Both the position numbers and the translations under genes were made by a program. Shown piece after piece: positions 41,813 through 50,688 of a stretch of DNA of 64,000 nt; within the stretch, counting starts at the first letter, position 1, and each line of letters begins with the position of its first letter. The stretch is from Sphaerisporangium rufum (lineage in GTDB: Bacteria > Actinomycetota > Actinomycetes > Streptosporangiales > Streptosporangiaceae): NCBI RefSeq assembly GCF_016863395.1, contig NZ_BOOU01000044.1, positions 186,001-250,000 on the forward strand, given 5' to 3'. The notes under the pieces were generated by a model. That model was not told the DNA's origin. It worked only from the letters and a program-made list of their open reading frames with translations, and made no database searches.

Positions 41813-42861
41813 TCTCCCTGCACGGCCTCACCAAGGAGTACCCCGGCGGCGTCCGGGCGGTGGACGCCCTGGACCTGGAGATCGCCGACGGGGAGTTCTT
41901 CGCGCTGCTCGGCCCGTCCGGCTGCGGCAAGACCACCCTGCTGCGCACGATCGCCGGCCTGGAGACCGCCACCGCCGGCCGGGTCACGATCGGCGGCACC
42001 GAGGTCACCGGCCTGCCGCCGGGCCGCCGCGACGTGGCCATGGTGTTCCAGGACTACGCGCTGTTCCCGCACATGGACGTGACCACCAACATCGCCTACC
42101 CGTTGCGGATCAGGAAGGTGCCGCGCGCCGAGCGCGAGGCCAAGGCGGCCGAGACGGCGTCCCGGCTCAGCCTGTCGGAACTGCTGGCCCGGCGGCCGGG
42201 CCAGCTGTCCGGCGGGCAGCAGCAGCGGGTGGCGCTGGCCCGGGCGATCGCCTGCCACCCGCGGGCGTTCCTGTTCGACGAGCCGCTGTCCAACCTGGAC
42301 GCGCGGATGCGGCTGGAGGCCCGCACGTTCCTCAAGCGGCTGCAGCGCGAGCTGGCGGTCACCACGGTCTTCGTCACCCACGACCAGGGCGAGGCGCTGG
42401 CCATGGCCGACCGGATCGCCGTCATGTCGGCCGGGCGCATCATGCAGGTGGGCACACCGGCCGAGGTGTTCCAGCGGCCGGCCAACACCTTCGTCGCCTC
42501 GTTCATCGGCTCCACCCCGATGAACCTGCTGCCCGGCGTGGTCCGGGACGGCGCCCTGCACGTGGCCGGGGCGGTGCTGCCCCGGCCGGACGGGGTGGCC
42601 GACGGCGAGGAGGTCGTGTACGGGCTGCGGCCGGAGTACATGGACCTTGCCGAGGGGGAGCACGCCGACGGCTTCGCGGGGAAGGTGTCGGTCGTGGAGA
42701 ACCTGGGCACCGCCTACCTGGTGACGCTGGACTGCGGCGAGCATCTGGTGCAGGCCGTCGTCCCCGAGGACGCCGAACCGGCCCCCGGGGCCGCCGCGTG
42801 CGCGGTGCCGCGCCACCGGCGCGCCCTGGTGTACCGGGACGGCGAGCTGGTGACGCCGTGA
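41809..42861 (+). CDS. Carbohydrate ABC transporter ATPase (MalK/UgpC type)
   Basis: A 350-aa ATPase with Walker A GPSGCGKTT, Q-loop VFQDYALFPHM, signature LSGGQQQR, Walker B AFLFDEPLSNLD and H-loop THDQ. A C-terminal TOBE/OB regulatory region follows (STPMNLLPG, YGLRPEYMDL). A dedicated ATPase in a sugar importer operon is notable: most actinobacterial sugar importers share one MsiK-type ATPase encoded elsewhere. The start is GTG 41809 in the overlap GTGA. Confidence 0.93.
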   Translation: MISLHGLTKEYPGGVRAVDALDLEIADGEFFALLGPSGCGKTTLLRTIAGLETATAGRVTIGGTEVTGLPPGRRDVAMVFQDYALFPHMDVTTNIAYPLRIRKVPRAEREAKAAETASRLSLSELLARRPGQLSGGQQQRVALARAIACHPRAFLFDEPLSNLDARMRLEARTFLKRLQRELAVTTVFVTHDQGEALAMADRIAVMSAGRIMQVGTPAEVFQRPANTFVASFIGSTPMNLLPGVVRDGALHVAGAVLPRPDGVADGEEVVYGLRPEYMDLAEGEHADGFAGKVSVVENLGTAYLVTLDCGEHLVQAVVPEDAEPAPGAAACAVPRHRRALVYRDGELVTP

Positions 42862-44102
42862 CCGCCTCCGGCGCGCCGATCCGGCGCACCGGGCGGTGGT
42901 CGCTGGACCAGCGGCTGGAGCGCCAGGTGCACGCGGTGCCGGTGGAGCTCCCGGCCGGCACCCGGGCGTTCACCGTGGAGCTGTCCTACGACCGCGAGGC
43001 CGGCGTGCTCGACCTCGGCTGCGAGGGCCCGGCCGGGTACCGCGGCTGGTCGGGCGGCGCCCGGTCCCGGTACACGATCGCGCCGGACTGGGCCACCCCC
43101 GGGTACCTGCCCGGCGAGGTGGAGCCGGGCGTCTGGTCGGTGCTGCTCGGCCTGTACCGGGTGCCGCCGGCCGGGCTGCCGTACGAGATCACCGTGACGC
43201 CGCACGGCACGCCGCCACCGCCGCCGGAGCCGGCCGCCGCTCCCCCGGTCCCGGACACCGTGCCGGCCGTGCGGCGGCGCGGCCTGCCCGCGCTGGACGG
43301 GCTGCGCTGGCGGGCCGGGGAACTGCACGCGCACACCGTGCACTCCGACGGCACGCTCACCGTGCCCGCGCTGGCCGCGCTGGCCCGCGGCCAGGGGCTG
43401 GACTTCCTCGCGGTCACCGACCACAACACCGTCAGCCACCACGCCGAGCTGCCCGCGGTGGCCGCCGCGGCCGGGATCACGCTGATCCCCGGCCAGGAGG
43501 TCACCACCGACCTGGGCCACGCCAACGCGTTCGGCGACATCGGCTGGGTCGACTTCCGCCGGCCCGCGACCGACTGGGTGCGCACGGTGGCCGGCCGCGG
43601 CGGGCTGCTGTCGGTGAACCATCCGCTGGGCGCCGACTGCGCCTTCCGGCACCCGCTGGACGAGCGCCCGCGCGTCGCCGAGGTGTGGCACTCGGGGTGG
43701 TGGGACCGCACCTGGGGCGCGCCGCTGGCCTGGGCGCAGGCCTGGCACGAGCAGGTGGTGTACGTGGGCGGCGGCGACTTCCACCGGCCCGAGGACGGCC
43801 ATCCCCCCGGCTCCCCGTGCACCTGGGTGCTGGCCGAAGACACCGGTGACGGGAACGCGGCCGGTGCCGCGGCGCTGGTGGCGGGCGTCCGCGCCGGCCG
43901 CACCGCGGTCTCGGCGGGCCCGGACGGGCCGCTGCTGCTGCGGCACGGCGACGAGTTCCTGGTGCTGGACGCCGACGGCCTGGCGCTGTGGGGACCCGAG
44001 CGGCGCACGGTGATCCGCGGCGACCGGGTCCGCCTGCCCGCCGCACCGGGGCCGCACCGGCTGGAGACCACGCGCAACGAGGTCATGGCCCTGTGCACCT
44101 GA
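42858..44102 (+). CDS. CehA/McbA-type PHP-domain metallohydrolase
   Basis: A 414-aa protein with an N-terminal beta-sandwich (about residues 1-140: TRAFTVELSYD, YDREAGVLDLG), a proline linker, then a PHP domain. Its metal-binding motifs are ELHAHTVHSDG, VTDHNT, GQEVTT, SVNHP and GGGDFHRP. CehA-type proteins hydrolyse phosphoesters or carbamates; here the enzyme may remove a phosphate or ester group from an imported glycan product or act on it outside. No signal peptide is evident. The start is GTG 42858 in the ATPase stop. Confidence 0.88.
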   Translation: MTASGAPIRRTGRWSLDQRLERQVHAVPVELPAGTRAFTVELSYDREAGVLDLGCEGPAGYRGWSGGARSRYTIAPDWATPGYLPGEVEPGVWSVLLGLYRVPPAGLPYEITVTPHGTPPPPPEPAAAPPVPDTVPAVRRRGLPALDGLRWRAGELHAHTVHSDGTLTVPALAALARGQGLDFLAVTDHNTVSHHAELPAVAAAAGITLIPGQEVTTDLGHANAFGDIGWVDFRRPATDWVRTVAGRGGLLSVNHPLGADCAFRHPLDERPRVAEVWHSGWWDRTWGAPLAWAQAWHEQVVYVGGGDFHRPEDGHPPGSPCTWVLAEDTGDGNAAGAAALVAGVRAGRTAVSAGPDGPLLLRHGDEFLVLDADGLALWGPERRTVIRGDRVRLPAAPGPHRLETTRNEVMALCT

Positions 44103-44124
44103 CCGGCCGACGCAAGGAGAGGCT

Positions 44125-46854
44125 TTGAGCGAGACGCTGGACGGGATCGACGAGACCGGCGAGACCGGCGAGACCGGCGAGATCGTCGTGGTCCCGCACA
44201 CCCACTGGGACCGTGAGTGGTACCTGCCGTTCCAGCGGTTCCGGATGGGCCTGGTGCGCATGCTGGACGAGGTGCTGGACGCGATGGCCGCCGACCCCGG
44301 CTACCGGTTCACCATGGACGGGCAGCTCGCGGCGGTCGAGGACTACCTGGAGATCCGGCCCGAGCGGCGCGCCGAGCTGGCCCGCGTCGTGGCCGAGGGC
44401 CGGTTCGCCGCCGGGCCGTGGGCCATCCTGGCCGACGAGTTCCTGTGCTCGGGCGAGACGCTGATGCGCAACCTGGAGTTCGGGCTGCGCGGAGCGCGAG
44501 AGCTCGGCGCGGCCATGGAGGTGGGCTACCTGCCCGACCAGTTCGGGCACTGCGCGCAGATGCCGCAGATCCTGGCGCTGGCCGGGCTGCCGGTCGCCTG
44601 CCTGTGGCGCGGGGTGCCCGCGTCGGTGACCCGGGACGCCTTCGCCTGGGAGGGCGCGGACGGCACGGTGGTGCGCACCCAGTACCTGCCCGGCGGGTAC
44701 GGCAACGCGGTGGCGCTGTTCACCGGGCCGCCGGAGGAGATGCCCGGCCGGCTCGCCGCCTTCACCGCCGCCATGCGCCCGTGGCGGCCGGCCGGGCCGC
44801 TGCTGGCGATGTACGGGGCCGACCACTCCGCGCCCGCGGCCGGCATCACCGCCGCCGGGCTGCGGCTGGCGACCCTCGGCGAGTACCTGGCCGAGGTGGC
44901 GGGCGGGCCGGTGGCCGAGGACCTGCCGGTGGTGCGCGGCGAGTTGCGCTCGCACGCGCGGGCCAACATCCTGCCCGGGGTGATCTCCGCGCGGGTCCCG
45001 CTCAAGCGCGTCATGGGACGGGCCGAGCGGGTGCTGGCCCGCTACGCCGAGCCGCTGGCGGCGCTGTGGCTGGCGCAGGACGATCCAGGGGCCCGCACCG
45101 CGGCGCAGCGTCTCATCGACCTGGCCTGGCGCGGCGTGGTGGCCTGCAGCGGCCACGACTCGATCACCGGTTGCGGCGCGGACGAGACCGCCGAGCAGGT
45201 GGCCGCGCGGATCGCCGAGGCCGAGCAGACCGGGCAGGCGGTGGTCGACCTGGTGAGCGGTTCGCTGGCCCGCGGCGCGGGCGGCGACCAGATCGTGGTG
45301 GTCAACCCTTCGCCGTTCCCGCGGGCCGGGCTGGTGCCGGTGGAGCTGCCGCGCGCCCGCGCCGGGCTGCGGGCGCCGGACGGCTCGGCCGTCCCGGTGC
45401 AGGTGCTGGCCGAGCCGCCGGAGGTGCTGGACGAGACGGTCATGGACGACCTGACCCGGGTGCTCGGCCGGGTGCACGAGCGGGAGCTGTTCGGGCACGA
45501 CATCGTGTCCTGGTCGGCGGACGGCGACGTCTTCACCATCAACGTGGCGCGCCGGGCGGAGACGCCCTACCGGCACGCCGACCTGGCGGCGGCGCTGCGC
45601 GCGGCGGCGGACGCCGGGCCCGGCCCGTGGCGGGTGCGCACGGTCGCCGAGCCGCTGGTGCGCGCGGTGGCCCTGGCCCGGGTGCCGGCGCTGGGCCGGA
45701 CGGTGCTCACCTCGGTGCCGGCCGCCGGCGCCCCGGCCGCGCCGGCGGCGGGCGAGGAGGGCGTGCTGGACAACGGGCTGCTGCGGGTCACCGCCGAGCC
45801 GGGCGGCACGCTGGCGCTGCGCACCGCGGCCGGGCTGACCGCGACCGGCGTGGGGCGGATCGTGGACGGCGGCGACTGCGGCGACACCTACAACCACGCC
45901 CCGCCGGCCGCCGACCGGCTGGTGAGCGAGCCCGCCTTCGTGAAGGTGGGCCCGGTGCGCCGCGGCCCGCTGGTGTCGGTGATGGAGATCGTCCGGGGCT
46001 ACCGGTGGCCGGTGTCCGGCACCGCCGGGGAGCGCTCGCCGCGGGAGGCCGAGGTGACGGTGACCACCCGGGTCGAGCTGCGGGCCGGCGAGCCGTACGC
46101 CCGGCTGGAGACGTCCTTCGACAACGTGTGCCGCGACCACCGGGTGCGCTGGCACGCCGCGCCGCCCCGGCCGGCCGCCGAGTCGTTCGCCGGCGGGCAG
46201 TACGCCGTCGTGCGGCGCGGCACGGCGGCGGAGGGCGGCGGCGGCGAGGCGCCGCTGCCCACCTACCCGGCGGCGGAGTTCGCCGCGGCGGGCGGGCTTG
46301 CGGTGCTGCTGGACCACGTCACCGAGTACGAGCTGACCGGCGGCGGGGAGCTGGCGGTGACGCTGCTGCGGGCGGTGGGTCACCTGTCGCGCAACGACAA
46401 CGCGCTGCGCGACGAGCCGGCCGGGCCGCAGATCGCCACCCCCGGCGCGCAGTGCCCCGGGCCGCACACCGCCCGGTTCGCGGTGCACCTGTACGACGGG
46501 GACTACGCGGCGGCGGGGCTGCCGCGGCTGGCCGAGGAGTACCACCACGAGCTGCTGGCCGTCCCGGGCACCGGCCCGGTCTCCGGCGACCGGCGGGCGC
46601 CGGAGATGACCGAGGCGCTGGAGATCACCGGGGACGGGGTCATGCTGGGTGCGCTGCGCCGGCGGGAGGGCCGGCTGGAGGTGCGGCTCGCCGCCCGGCA
46701 CCCGGCGGCCGTCGAGGCGGTCGTGCGCGGGGCGTTCCGGGCCGCCTGGGCCGCCGACACGCTGGGGCGGGCGCTGCGTCCGCTGCCGGTCGCCGACGGG
46801 GAGCTGAGGTTGTCGCTGCGGCCGTTCGAGATCGCCACCGTGCATCTCGCCTGA
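44125..46854 (+). CDS. Alpha-mannosidase, glycoside hydrolase family 38
   Basis: A 909-aa cytoplasmic enzyme with GH38 landmarks: PHTHWDREWY (zinc ligands H25 and D29 region), the nucleophile-bearing LPDQFGHCAQMPQ (D138), the HDSITGCGADE zinc-binding histidine region, and C-terminal beta domains. It cleaves alpha-mannosides taken up by the ABC importer. TTG 44125 follows aaggaga. The first 20 residues contain a GET repeat (tandem gagaccggc units), prone to length variation. It is the last gene of the operon; a GC-rich hairpin at 47033-47066 ends it. Confidence 0.93.
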   Translation: MSETLDGIDETGETGETGEIVVVPHTHWDREWYLPFQRFRMGLVRMLDEVLDAMAADPGYRFTMDGQLAAVEDYLEIRPERRAELARVVAEGRFAAGPWAILADEFLCSGETLMRNLEFGLRGARELGAAMEVGYLPDQFGHCAQMPQILALAGLPVACLWRGVPASVTRDAFAWEGADGTVVRTQYLPGGYGNAVALFTGPPEEMPGRLAAFTAAMRPWRPAGPLLAMYGADHSAPAAGITAAGLRLATLGEYLAEVAGGPVAEDLPVVRGELRSHARANILPGVISARVPLKRVMGRAERVLARYAEPLAALWLAQDDPGARTAAQRLIDLAWRGVVACSGHDSITGCGADETAEQVAARIAEAEQTGQAVVDLVSGSLARGAGGDQIVVVNPSPFPRAGLVPVELPRARAGLRAPDGSAVPVQVLAEPPEVLDETVMDDLTRVLGRVHERELFGHDIVSWSADGDVFTINVARRAETPYRHADLAAALRAAADAGPGPWRVRTVAEPLVRAVALARVPALGRTVLTSVPAAGAPAAPAAGEEGVLDNGLLRVTAEPGGTLALRTAAGLTATGVGRIVDGGDCGDTYNHAPPAADRLVSEPAFVKVGPVRRGPLVSVMEIVRGYRWPVSGTAGERSPREAEVTVTTRVELRAGEPYARLETSFDNVCRDHRVRWHAAPPRPAAESFAGGQYAVVRRGTAAEGGGGEAPLPTYPAAEFAAAGGLAVLLDHVTEYELTGGGELAVTLLRAVGHLSRNDNALRDEPAGPQIATPGAQCPGPHTARFAVHLYDGDYAAAGLPRLAEEYHHELLAVPGTGPVSGDRRAPEMTEALEITGDGVMLGALRRREGRLEVRLAARHPAAVEAVVRGAFRAAWAADTLGRALRPLPVADGELRLSLRPFEIATVHLA

Positions 46855-47032
46855 CCGGAGGCGTCCGGGCGCGCCGGCCCCGGTGACCGCCGGCGCGGAG
46901 GGCCGGCGGCGGCCGGCCGCCGGGTCGCGGCGGGAGGCAGGCGGCGGGCCGAGGGCGGGCGTCGCCCTCGCCGCCACGCCCGCCCGGCACCGCCGGCCGG
47001 CCGCCCTCCCGTCAGCGGGCGGGCGGCACACG

Positions 47033-47066
47033 GACGGGACGCGCGGCCCCGGCCCCGCGTCCCGTC
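47033..47066. terminator. Convergent terminator between mannosidase and pup
   Basis: gacgggacgcg (47033-47043) and cgcgtcccgtc (47056-47066) form an 11-bp stem with a 12-nt GC-rich loop. The right arm overlaps the pup stop codon (47065-47067). It serves transcripts from both strands. The 178 bp to its left hold only GC-rich short repeats. Confidence 0.6.
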
Positions 47067-47274
47067 ACTGCCCGCCCTTCTGCACGTAGCTGCGCACGAA
47101 CTCCTCGGCGTTCTCCTCGAGCACCTCGTCGATCTCATCGAGGATGGCGTCCACGTCGTCGGTCAGCTTCTCCTGACGTTCCTGGACGTCGGAAGACGCC
47201 TGCGCCTCGGTCTCCTCGACCTCGGCATCCTGCCGGCCGGCGTGCTTCTGACCGCCGGTGTCCTTCGTCGCCAT
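47065..47274 (-). CDS. pup: Prokaryotic ubiquitin-like protein Pup
   Basis: A 69-aa disordered acidic protein: an N-terminal TGGQKHAGRQ segment, a helical central region (VQERQEKLTDDVDAILDEID) that binds the ARC coiled coils, and the C-terminal ENAEEFVRSYVQKGGQ. It ends in Gln, so it must be deamidated by Dop to Glu before PafA can use it. The ATG has ggaggtaccac upstream. It has its own promoter (TTGTCG-N16-TATGAA) and is isolated between plus-strand genes instead of lying between dop and prcB. Confidence 0.96.
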   Translation of the reverse strand: MATKDTGGQKHAGRQDAEVEETEAQASSDVQERQEKLTDDVDAILDEIDEVLEENAEEFVRSYVQKGGQ

Positions 47275-47304
47275 GTGGTACCTCCGCTTGGGGGACGCAT
47301 CTGA

Positions 47305-47332
47305 TTCATATCTTCCCCGAACCGGACGACAA
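47305..47332 (-). promoter_or_regulatory. pup promoter
   Basis: On the minus strand TTGTCG (47332-47327), 16 bp, TATGAA (47310-47305), with the pup ATG 30 nt downstream of the -10. Fits a housekeeping sigma factor. An independent promoter makes sense because pup is separated from dop and prcB here. Confidence 0.6.
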
Positions 47333-47447
47333 TTCGCGCGGATCGTCCCGTGAACTCCGCGAGACCGGCTGGAAGTGGTCTTCCAGTCCTCAGCGTCCCC
47401 GGCCACCCGGGGTGCAAATCCCACCAAGTACGCAGAATTTACTCCGC

Positions 47448-47499
47448 TGGACAGTGAAGCTATCCAGTGATTGGATAGCTTCACTGTCCAATGACTGGA
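47448..47499. promoter_or_regulatory. Nested palindromes with overlapping, mutually exclusive stems
   Basis: Palindrome A: 19-bp perfect arms (47448-47466 and 47472-47490) around gtgat. Palindrome B: tccagtgattgga (47463-47475) and tccaatgactgga (47487-47499), 12 of 13 complementary. A and B share 47463-47466 and 47487-47490 so they cannot form together. B would cover part of the ribosome-binding site (ctggagg, 47495-47501) of the membrane protein at 47507. It could be a compound operator or an RNA switch. Confidence 0.7.
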
Positions 47500-47506
47500 G
47501 GCCCCC

Positions 47507-47911
47507 ATGTCCCCGTCGTCCCTCAGCACCGCCGGGATCGTGCTGATCACCGTACCCACCATCGCCGTCGGCGGCGCCTCGCTGCTCACCCTGATCGGCC
47601 GCCGCATCCCCGGGTACCTGGACAATCCGGTACGCCGCGGGCTGTGGCGGGCCGGGCACGCGCACGCCGGCGTGCTGGTGATCTTCGCGCTGGTCGCGCT
47701 GCTCTACATCGACCAGACGAGCCTGCCGGACGGCGCCAGGACGCTCGTCCGGCTGCTCATGGTGGCCGCGCCCATCCTGATGCCGCTCGGCTTCTTCCTG
47801 TCGGTGCTGCGGCCCTCCGACACGCGGCCGGGCGCGATGATCTGGCTCACCGTCCTCGGCGGCCTCTGCCTGGCCGCCGGCACCCTGATCCTCGGGATCG
47901 GCCTGCTATAG
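47507..47911 (+). CDS. Small four-TM membrane protein
   Basis: A 134-aa protein with four predicted TM helices (about residues 8-28, 48-68, 80-100, 110-130) and a loop bearing GRRIPGYLDNP followed by AGHAHAGVLVIF. The histidines in the GHAHAG segment lie at a membrane edge and could bind metal or heme. Family unknown to me, though proteins with RAGHAHAGVL are common in actinomycetes. An elaborate palindrome ends 16 bp before its ATG, so expression is probably tightly controlled. It is between dop and pup, on the opposite strand. Confidence 0.75.
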   Translation: MSPSSLSTAGIVLITVPTIAVGGASLLTLIGRRIPGYLDNPVRRGLWRAGHAHAGVLVIFALVALLYIDQTSLPDGARTLVRLLMVAAPILMPLGFFLSVLRPSDTRPGAMIWLTVLGGLCLAAGTLILGIGLL

Positions 47912-48029
47912 GGCAGATCATCACCGCCGCTCTGTGGCATCCTGTGATGATGCGCCCGTAGGCATCCCGCTCCAGGGGGAAAATGGAGCGGCCGTGGGGC
48001 AGGAATGATGCCGACTGTGAACAGGTGAC

Positions 48030-48908
48030 ATGAGAGCGGACCACGCACAGCTGCTCGGTAACCGATACCGGTTGATCTCCCCGCTCGGGCGGGGCGGCAT
48101 GGGCGTCGTCTGGCGCGCCCATGACGGCCGGCTGGCCCGGGACGTCGCGATCAAGGAGTTGCGCCCGTCCCGCCACGGCGAGCTCGACGTGCACGCGGTC
48201 CGCCGCCGCGCGCTGCGCGAGGCCCGCTCGGCCGCCCGGCTCAGCCATCCGGCGATCGTCACCGTGCACGACCTGCTGGAGGAGGACGGCCGGCTGTGGA
48301 TCGTCATGGAACTGGTGGAGGCGCTGACGCTCCAGGCCACCGCCTGGCACCTGGGCCGGCTGCCGGTGCACTGGACGGCGTGGATCGGCTTCCACCTGCT
48401 CAGCGGGCTGCGGCACGCCCACGCCGCGGGCGTCCTGCACCGTGACATCAAGCCGGGGAACGTGCTGCTGACCGGCGAGCGGGTGGTGCTGAGCGACTTC
48501 GGCATCGCCACGCTGCGCCGCGACCCCGGCCAGGGCCCGCACGGCCCGGCGACCATGCCGGTCGTCGGCTCCCCCGGCTACATCGCCCCCGAGCGGCTCG
48601 GCGGGCACCCGGCGACCGAGGCCGCCGATCTGTGGTCGTTCGGCGCCACGCTGTACTTCTCGGTGGAGGGCACCCCGCCGCCCGCGTCCGGCGACGGCGC
48701 GGCGGTGCGCAACCTGATGAGCGCCTCCCGGGCCGGCGCGCTCACCCGCCTGCTGGAGGGCCTGCTGCAGCCCGACCCGGCCCGCCGGCTCAGCGGCGGC
48801 GACGCCGCCGCCATGCTGTCGGGCATCCTGCGCACCGAGGGGGTCGCCGTCCCGCCGATGCGCCTGGACGGCGGCGGCCTGTTCTCCTCCGGCGCCTTCA
48901 CGATGTGA
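48030..48908 (+). CDS. Soluble serine/threonine protein kinase
   Basis: A 292-aa Hanks-type kinase with the complete catalytic set: glycine loop LGRGGMGVVWRAHD, K42 in VAIKEL, HRDIKPGNV (137-145), DFG (156-158) and SPGYIAPERLGG. It has no TM segment or extracellular sensor, so it is cytoplasmic, unlike PknB. The C-terminus is short. Plausible partners nearby are the FHA protein at 55 kb and pupylation proteins, but the evidence is positional only. ATG 48030 follows aggtgac. It is convergent with dop. Confidence 0.9.
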   Translation: MRADHAQLLGNRYRLISPLGRGGMGVVWRAHDGRLARDVAIKELRPSRHGELDVHAVRRRALREARSAARLSHPAIVTVHDLLEEDGRLWIVMELVEALTLQATAWHLGRLPVHWTAWIGFHLLSGLRHAHAAGVLHRDIKPGNVLLTGERVVLSDFGIATLRRDPGQGPHGPATMPVVGSPGYIAPERLGGHPATEAADLWSFGATLYFSVEGTPPPASGDGAAVRNLMSASRAGALTRLLEGLLQPDPARRLSGGDAAAMLSGILRTEGVAVPPMRLDGGGLFSSGAFTM

Positions 48909-48971
48909 CCCTGCCCGGAGCCGGGCCCCGCGGCGGCACGGGCCGGACCCGCGGGCCGGCGGGGCGGGTGG

Positions 48972-50489
48972 TCAGCGCTCGCCGGTGAGGGCGCTGACCA
49001 GCTCGGCGGCGGTCTGGCAGCGGTCCAGCAGCTCGCCCACGTGCGCCTTGGTGCCGCGCAGCGGCTCCAGGGTGGGCACCCGCTGCAGCGACTCGCGGCC
49101 CGGGATGTCGAAGATCACCGAGTCCCAGGAGGCGGCGGCCACCGAGTCGCTGTACTGGCGCAGGCAGCGGCCCCGGAAGTAGGCCCGGGTGTCGTTGGGC
49201 GGCAGTTCGATCGCCCGCCGCACGTCCTCCTCGGTCACCAGCCGCTGCATGCGGCCCCGGGCGACCAGGCGGTTGTACAGGCCACGGTCGGGGCGGATGT
49301 CGGAGTACTGCAGATCGACCAGCTGCAGGCGCGGATGCGACCAGGCCAGCCCGTCACGGGTGCGGTACCCCTCCAGCAGCTCCAGCTTGGCCACCCAGTC
49401 CAGCTCCCGGGACAGCTGCATCGGGTCCTCGGCCAGCCGGCTGAGCACCGACTCCCACCGGGCCAGCACGTCCTTGGTCAGGTCGTCCACCGCGGCGCCG
49501 AACCGGTCCTCCACGTACTTGCGGGCCTGCTCCAGGTACTCCATCTGCAGCTGCACGGCGGTCATCCGCCGGCCGTCGCGCAGGGTCAACTCGTAGCGGC
49601 AGGTGGGGTCGTGCGACACCGCGCGCAGCGCGGCGACCGGGCTCTCCACCGACAGGTCGGTGGTGAGGAAGCCGTCCTCGATCATGGCGAGCACCAGCGC
49701 GGTGGTGCCGAGCTTCAGGTAGGTGGAGATCTCCGACATGTTGGCGTCACCGATGATCACGTGCAGCCGGCGGTACTTCTCCGGGTCGGCGTGCGGCTCG
49801 TCCCGGGTGTTGATGATCGGCCGCTTCAGCGTGGTCTCCAGGCCGACCTCGACCTCGAAGAAGTCGGCCCGCTGGCTGATCTGGAACCCCTCGCCCCGGG
49901 AGTCCTGCCCGATGCCGACCCGGCCGGCCCCGCAGACGACCTGGCGGGAGACGAAGAACGGGGTCAGGTGCCGGACGATATCGGCGAACGGGGTGGCCCG
50001 CCGCATCAGGTAGTTCTCGTGGCAGCCATAGGAGGCGCCCTTGTTGTCGGTGTTGTTCTTGTAGAGCTGGATGGGGGCGTTTCCGGGGGTGGCGGCGGCC
50101 CGGACGGCGGCGTCGTGCATGACCCGCTCGCCCGCCTTGTCCCACAGGACCGCGGCCCGCGGGTTGGTGCACTCGGGCGCGGAGTACTCGGGATGGGCGT
50201 GGTCGACGTACAGCCGCGCCCCGTTGGTCAGGATGACGTTGGCCAGCCCGAGGTCCTCGTCGGTGAGCTGGGTGGGATCGGCGACCTCGCGGGCCAGGTC
50301 GAAGCCGCGGGCGTCGCGTAGCGGATTCTCCTCCTCGAAGTCCCAGCGTGCCCGGCGCGCCCGGGCGGCCGAGGCCGCCAGGTAGGCGTTGACGACCTGT
50401 GAGGAGGTCACCATCGCGTTCGCACCCGGCTGCCCGGGTACGGAAATGCCGTACTCGGTCTCGATGCCCATGACCCGCCGTACCGTCAC
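48972..50489 (-). CDS. dop: Pup deamidase/depupylase Dop
   Basis: A 505-aa enzyme homologous to PafA. It deamidates the C-terminal Gln of Pup and also removes Pup from substrates. Hallmarks: MGIETEYGI near the N-terminus, the Dop-loop region after residue 40 (rich in Ala/Arg, [18 protein letters not shown]), [33 protein letters not shown] and [23 protein letters not shown] 50489 matches the usual [10 protein letters not shown] start. It lies downstream of arc, separated by a terminator hairpin. Confidence 0.97.
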   Translation of the reverse strand: MTVRRVMGIETEYGISVPGQPGANAMVTSSQVVNAYLAASAARARRARWDFEEENPLRDARGFDLAREVADPTQLTDEDLGLANVILTNGARLYVDHAHPEYSAPECTNPRAAVLWDKAGERVMHDAAVRAAATPGNAPIQLYKNNTDNKGASYGCHENYLMRRATPFADIVRHLTPFFVSRQVVCGAGRVGIGQDSRGEGFQISQRADFFEVEVGLETTLKRPIINTRDEPHADPEKYRRLHVIIGDANMSEISTYLKLGTTALVLAMIEDGFLTTDLSVESPVAALRAVSHDPTCRYELTLRDGRRMTAVQLQMEYLEQARKYVEDRFGAAVDDLTKDVLARWESVLSRLAEDPMQLSRELDWVAKLELLEGYRTRDGLAWSHPRLQLVDLQYSDIRPDRGLYNRLVARGRMQRLVTEEDVRRAIELPPNDTRAYFRGRCLRQYSDSVAAASWDSVIFDIPGRESLQRVPTLEPLRGTKAHVGELLDRCQTAAELVSALTGER

Positions 50490-50640
50490 GTCTCAGCCCT
50501 TCATCCGTGCCCGCCCGCGCCCGGGACCACCATCGCCACCGCATCGCCCGTAGACACGAGCCTAGACGGTCCCCCGCCCCGCGCGAGCGTCCGGTCCGCC
50601 GCCGGGGCGGGCGCGCCGCCGGCGGTGCCGGTGAAGCGCC

Positions 50641-50673
50641 GACGGCGCGGCCCCGGGGAGGAACCGCGCCGTC
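50641..50673 (-). terminator. Hairpin after arc
   Basis: gacggcgcgg (50641-50650) and ccgcgccgtc (50664-50673) pair as a 10-bp stem with a 13-nt loop, 16 bp past the arc stop. dop thus probably has a separate promoter in the remaining 150 bp. Confidence 0.6.
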
Positions 50674-50688
50674 GCATGCCGATCTCGA

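Noticed and set aside
44083-47031. 982-aa minus-strand open frame opposite the alpha-mannosidase
   Set aside because: It is a shadow of the GH38 gene: the plus strand has family motifs and the usual codon bias, the minus frame is Arg/His/Gly-rich without motifs.
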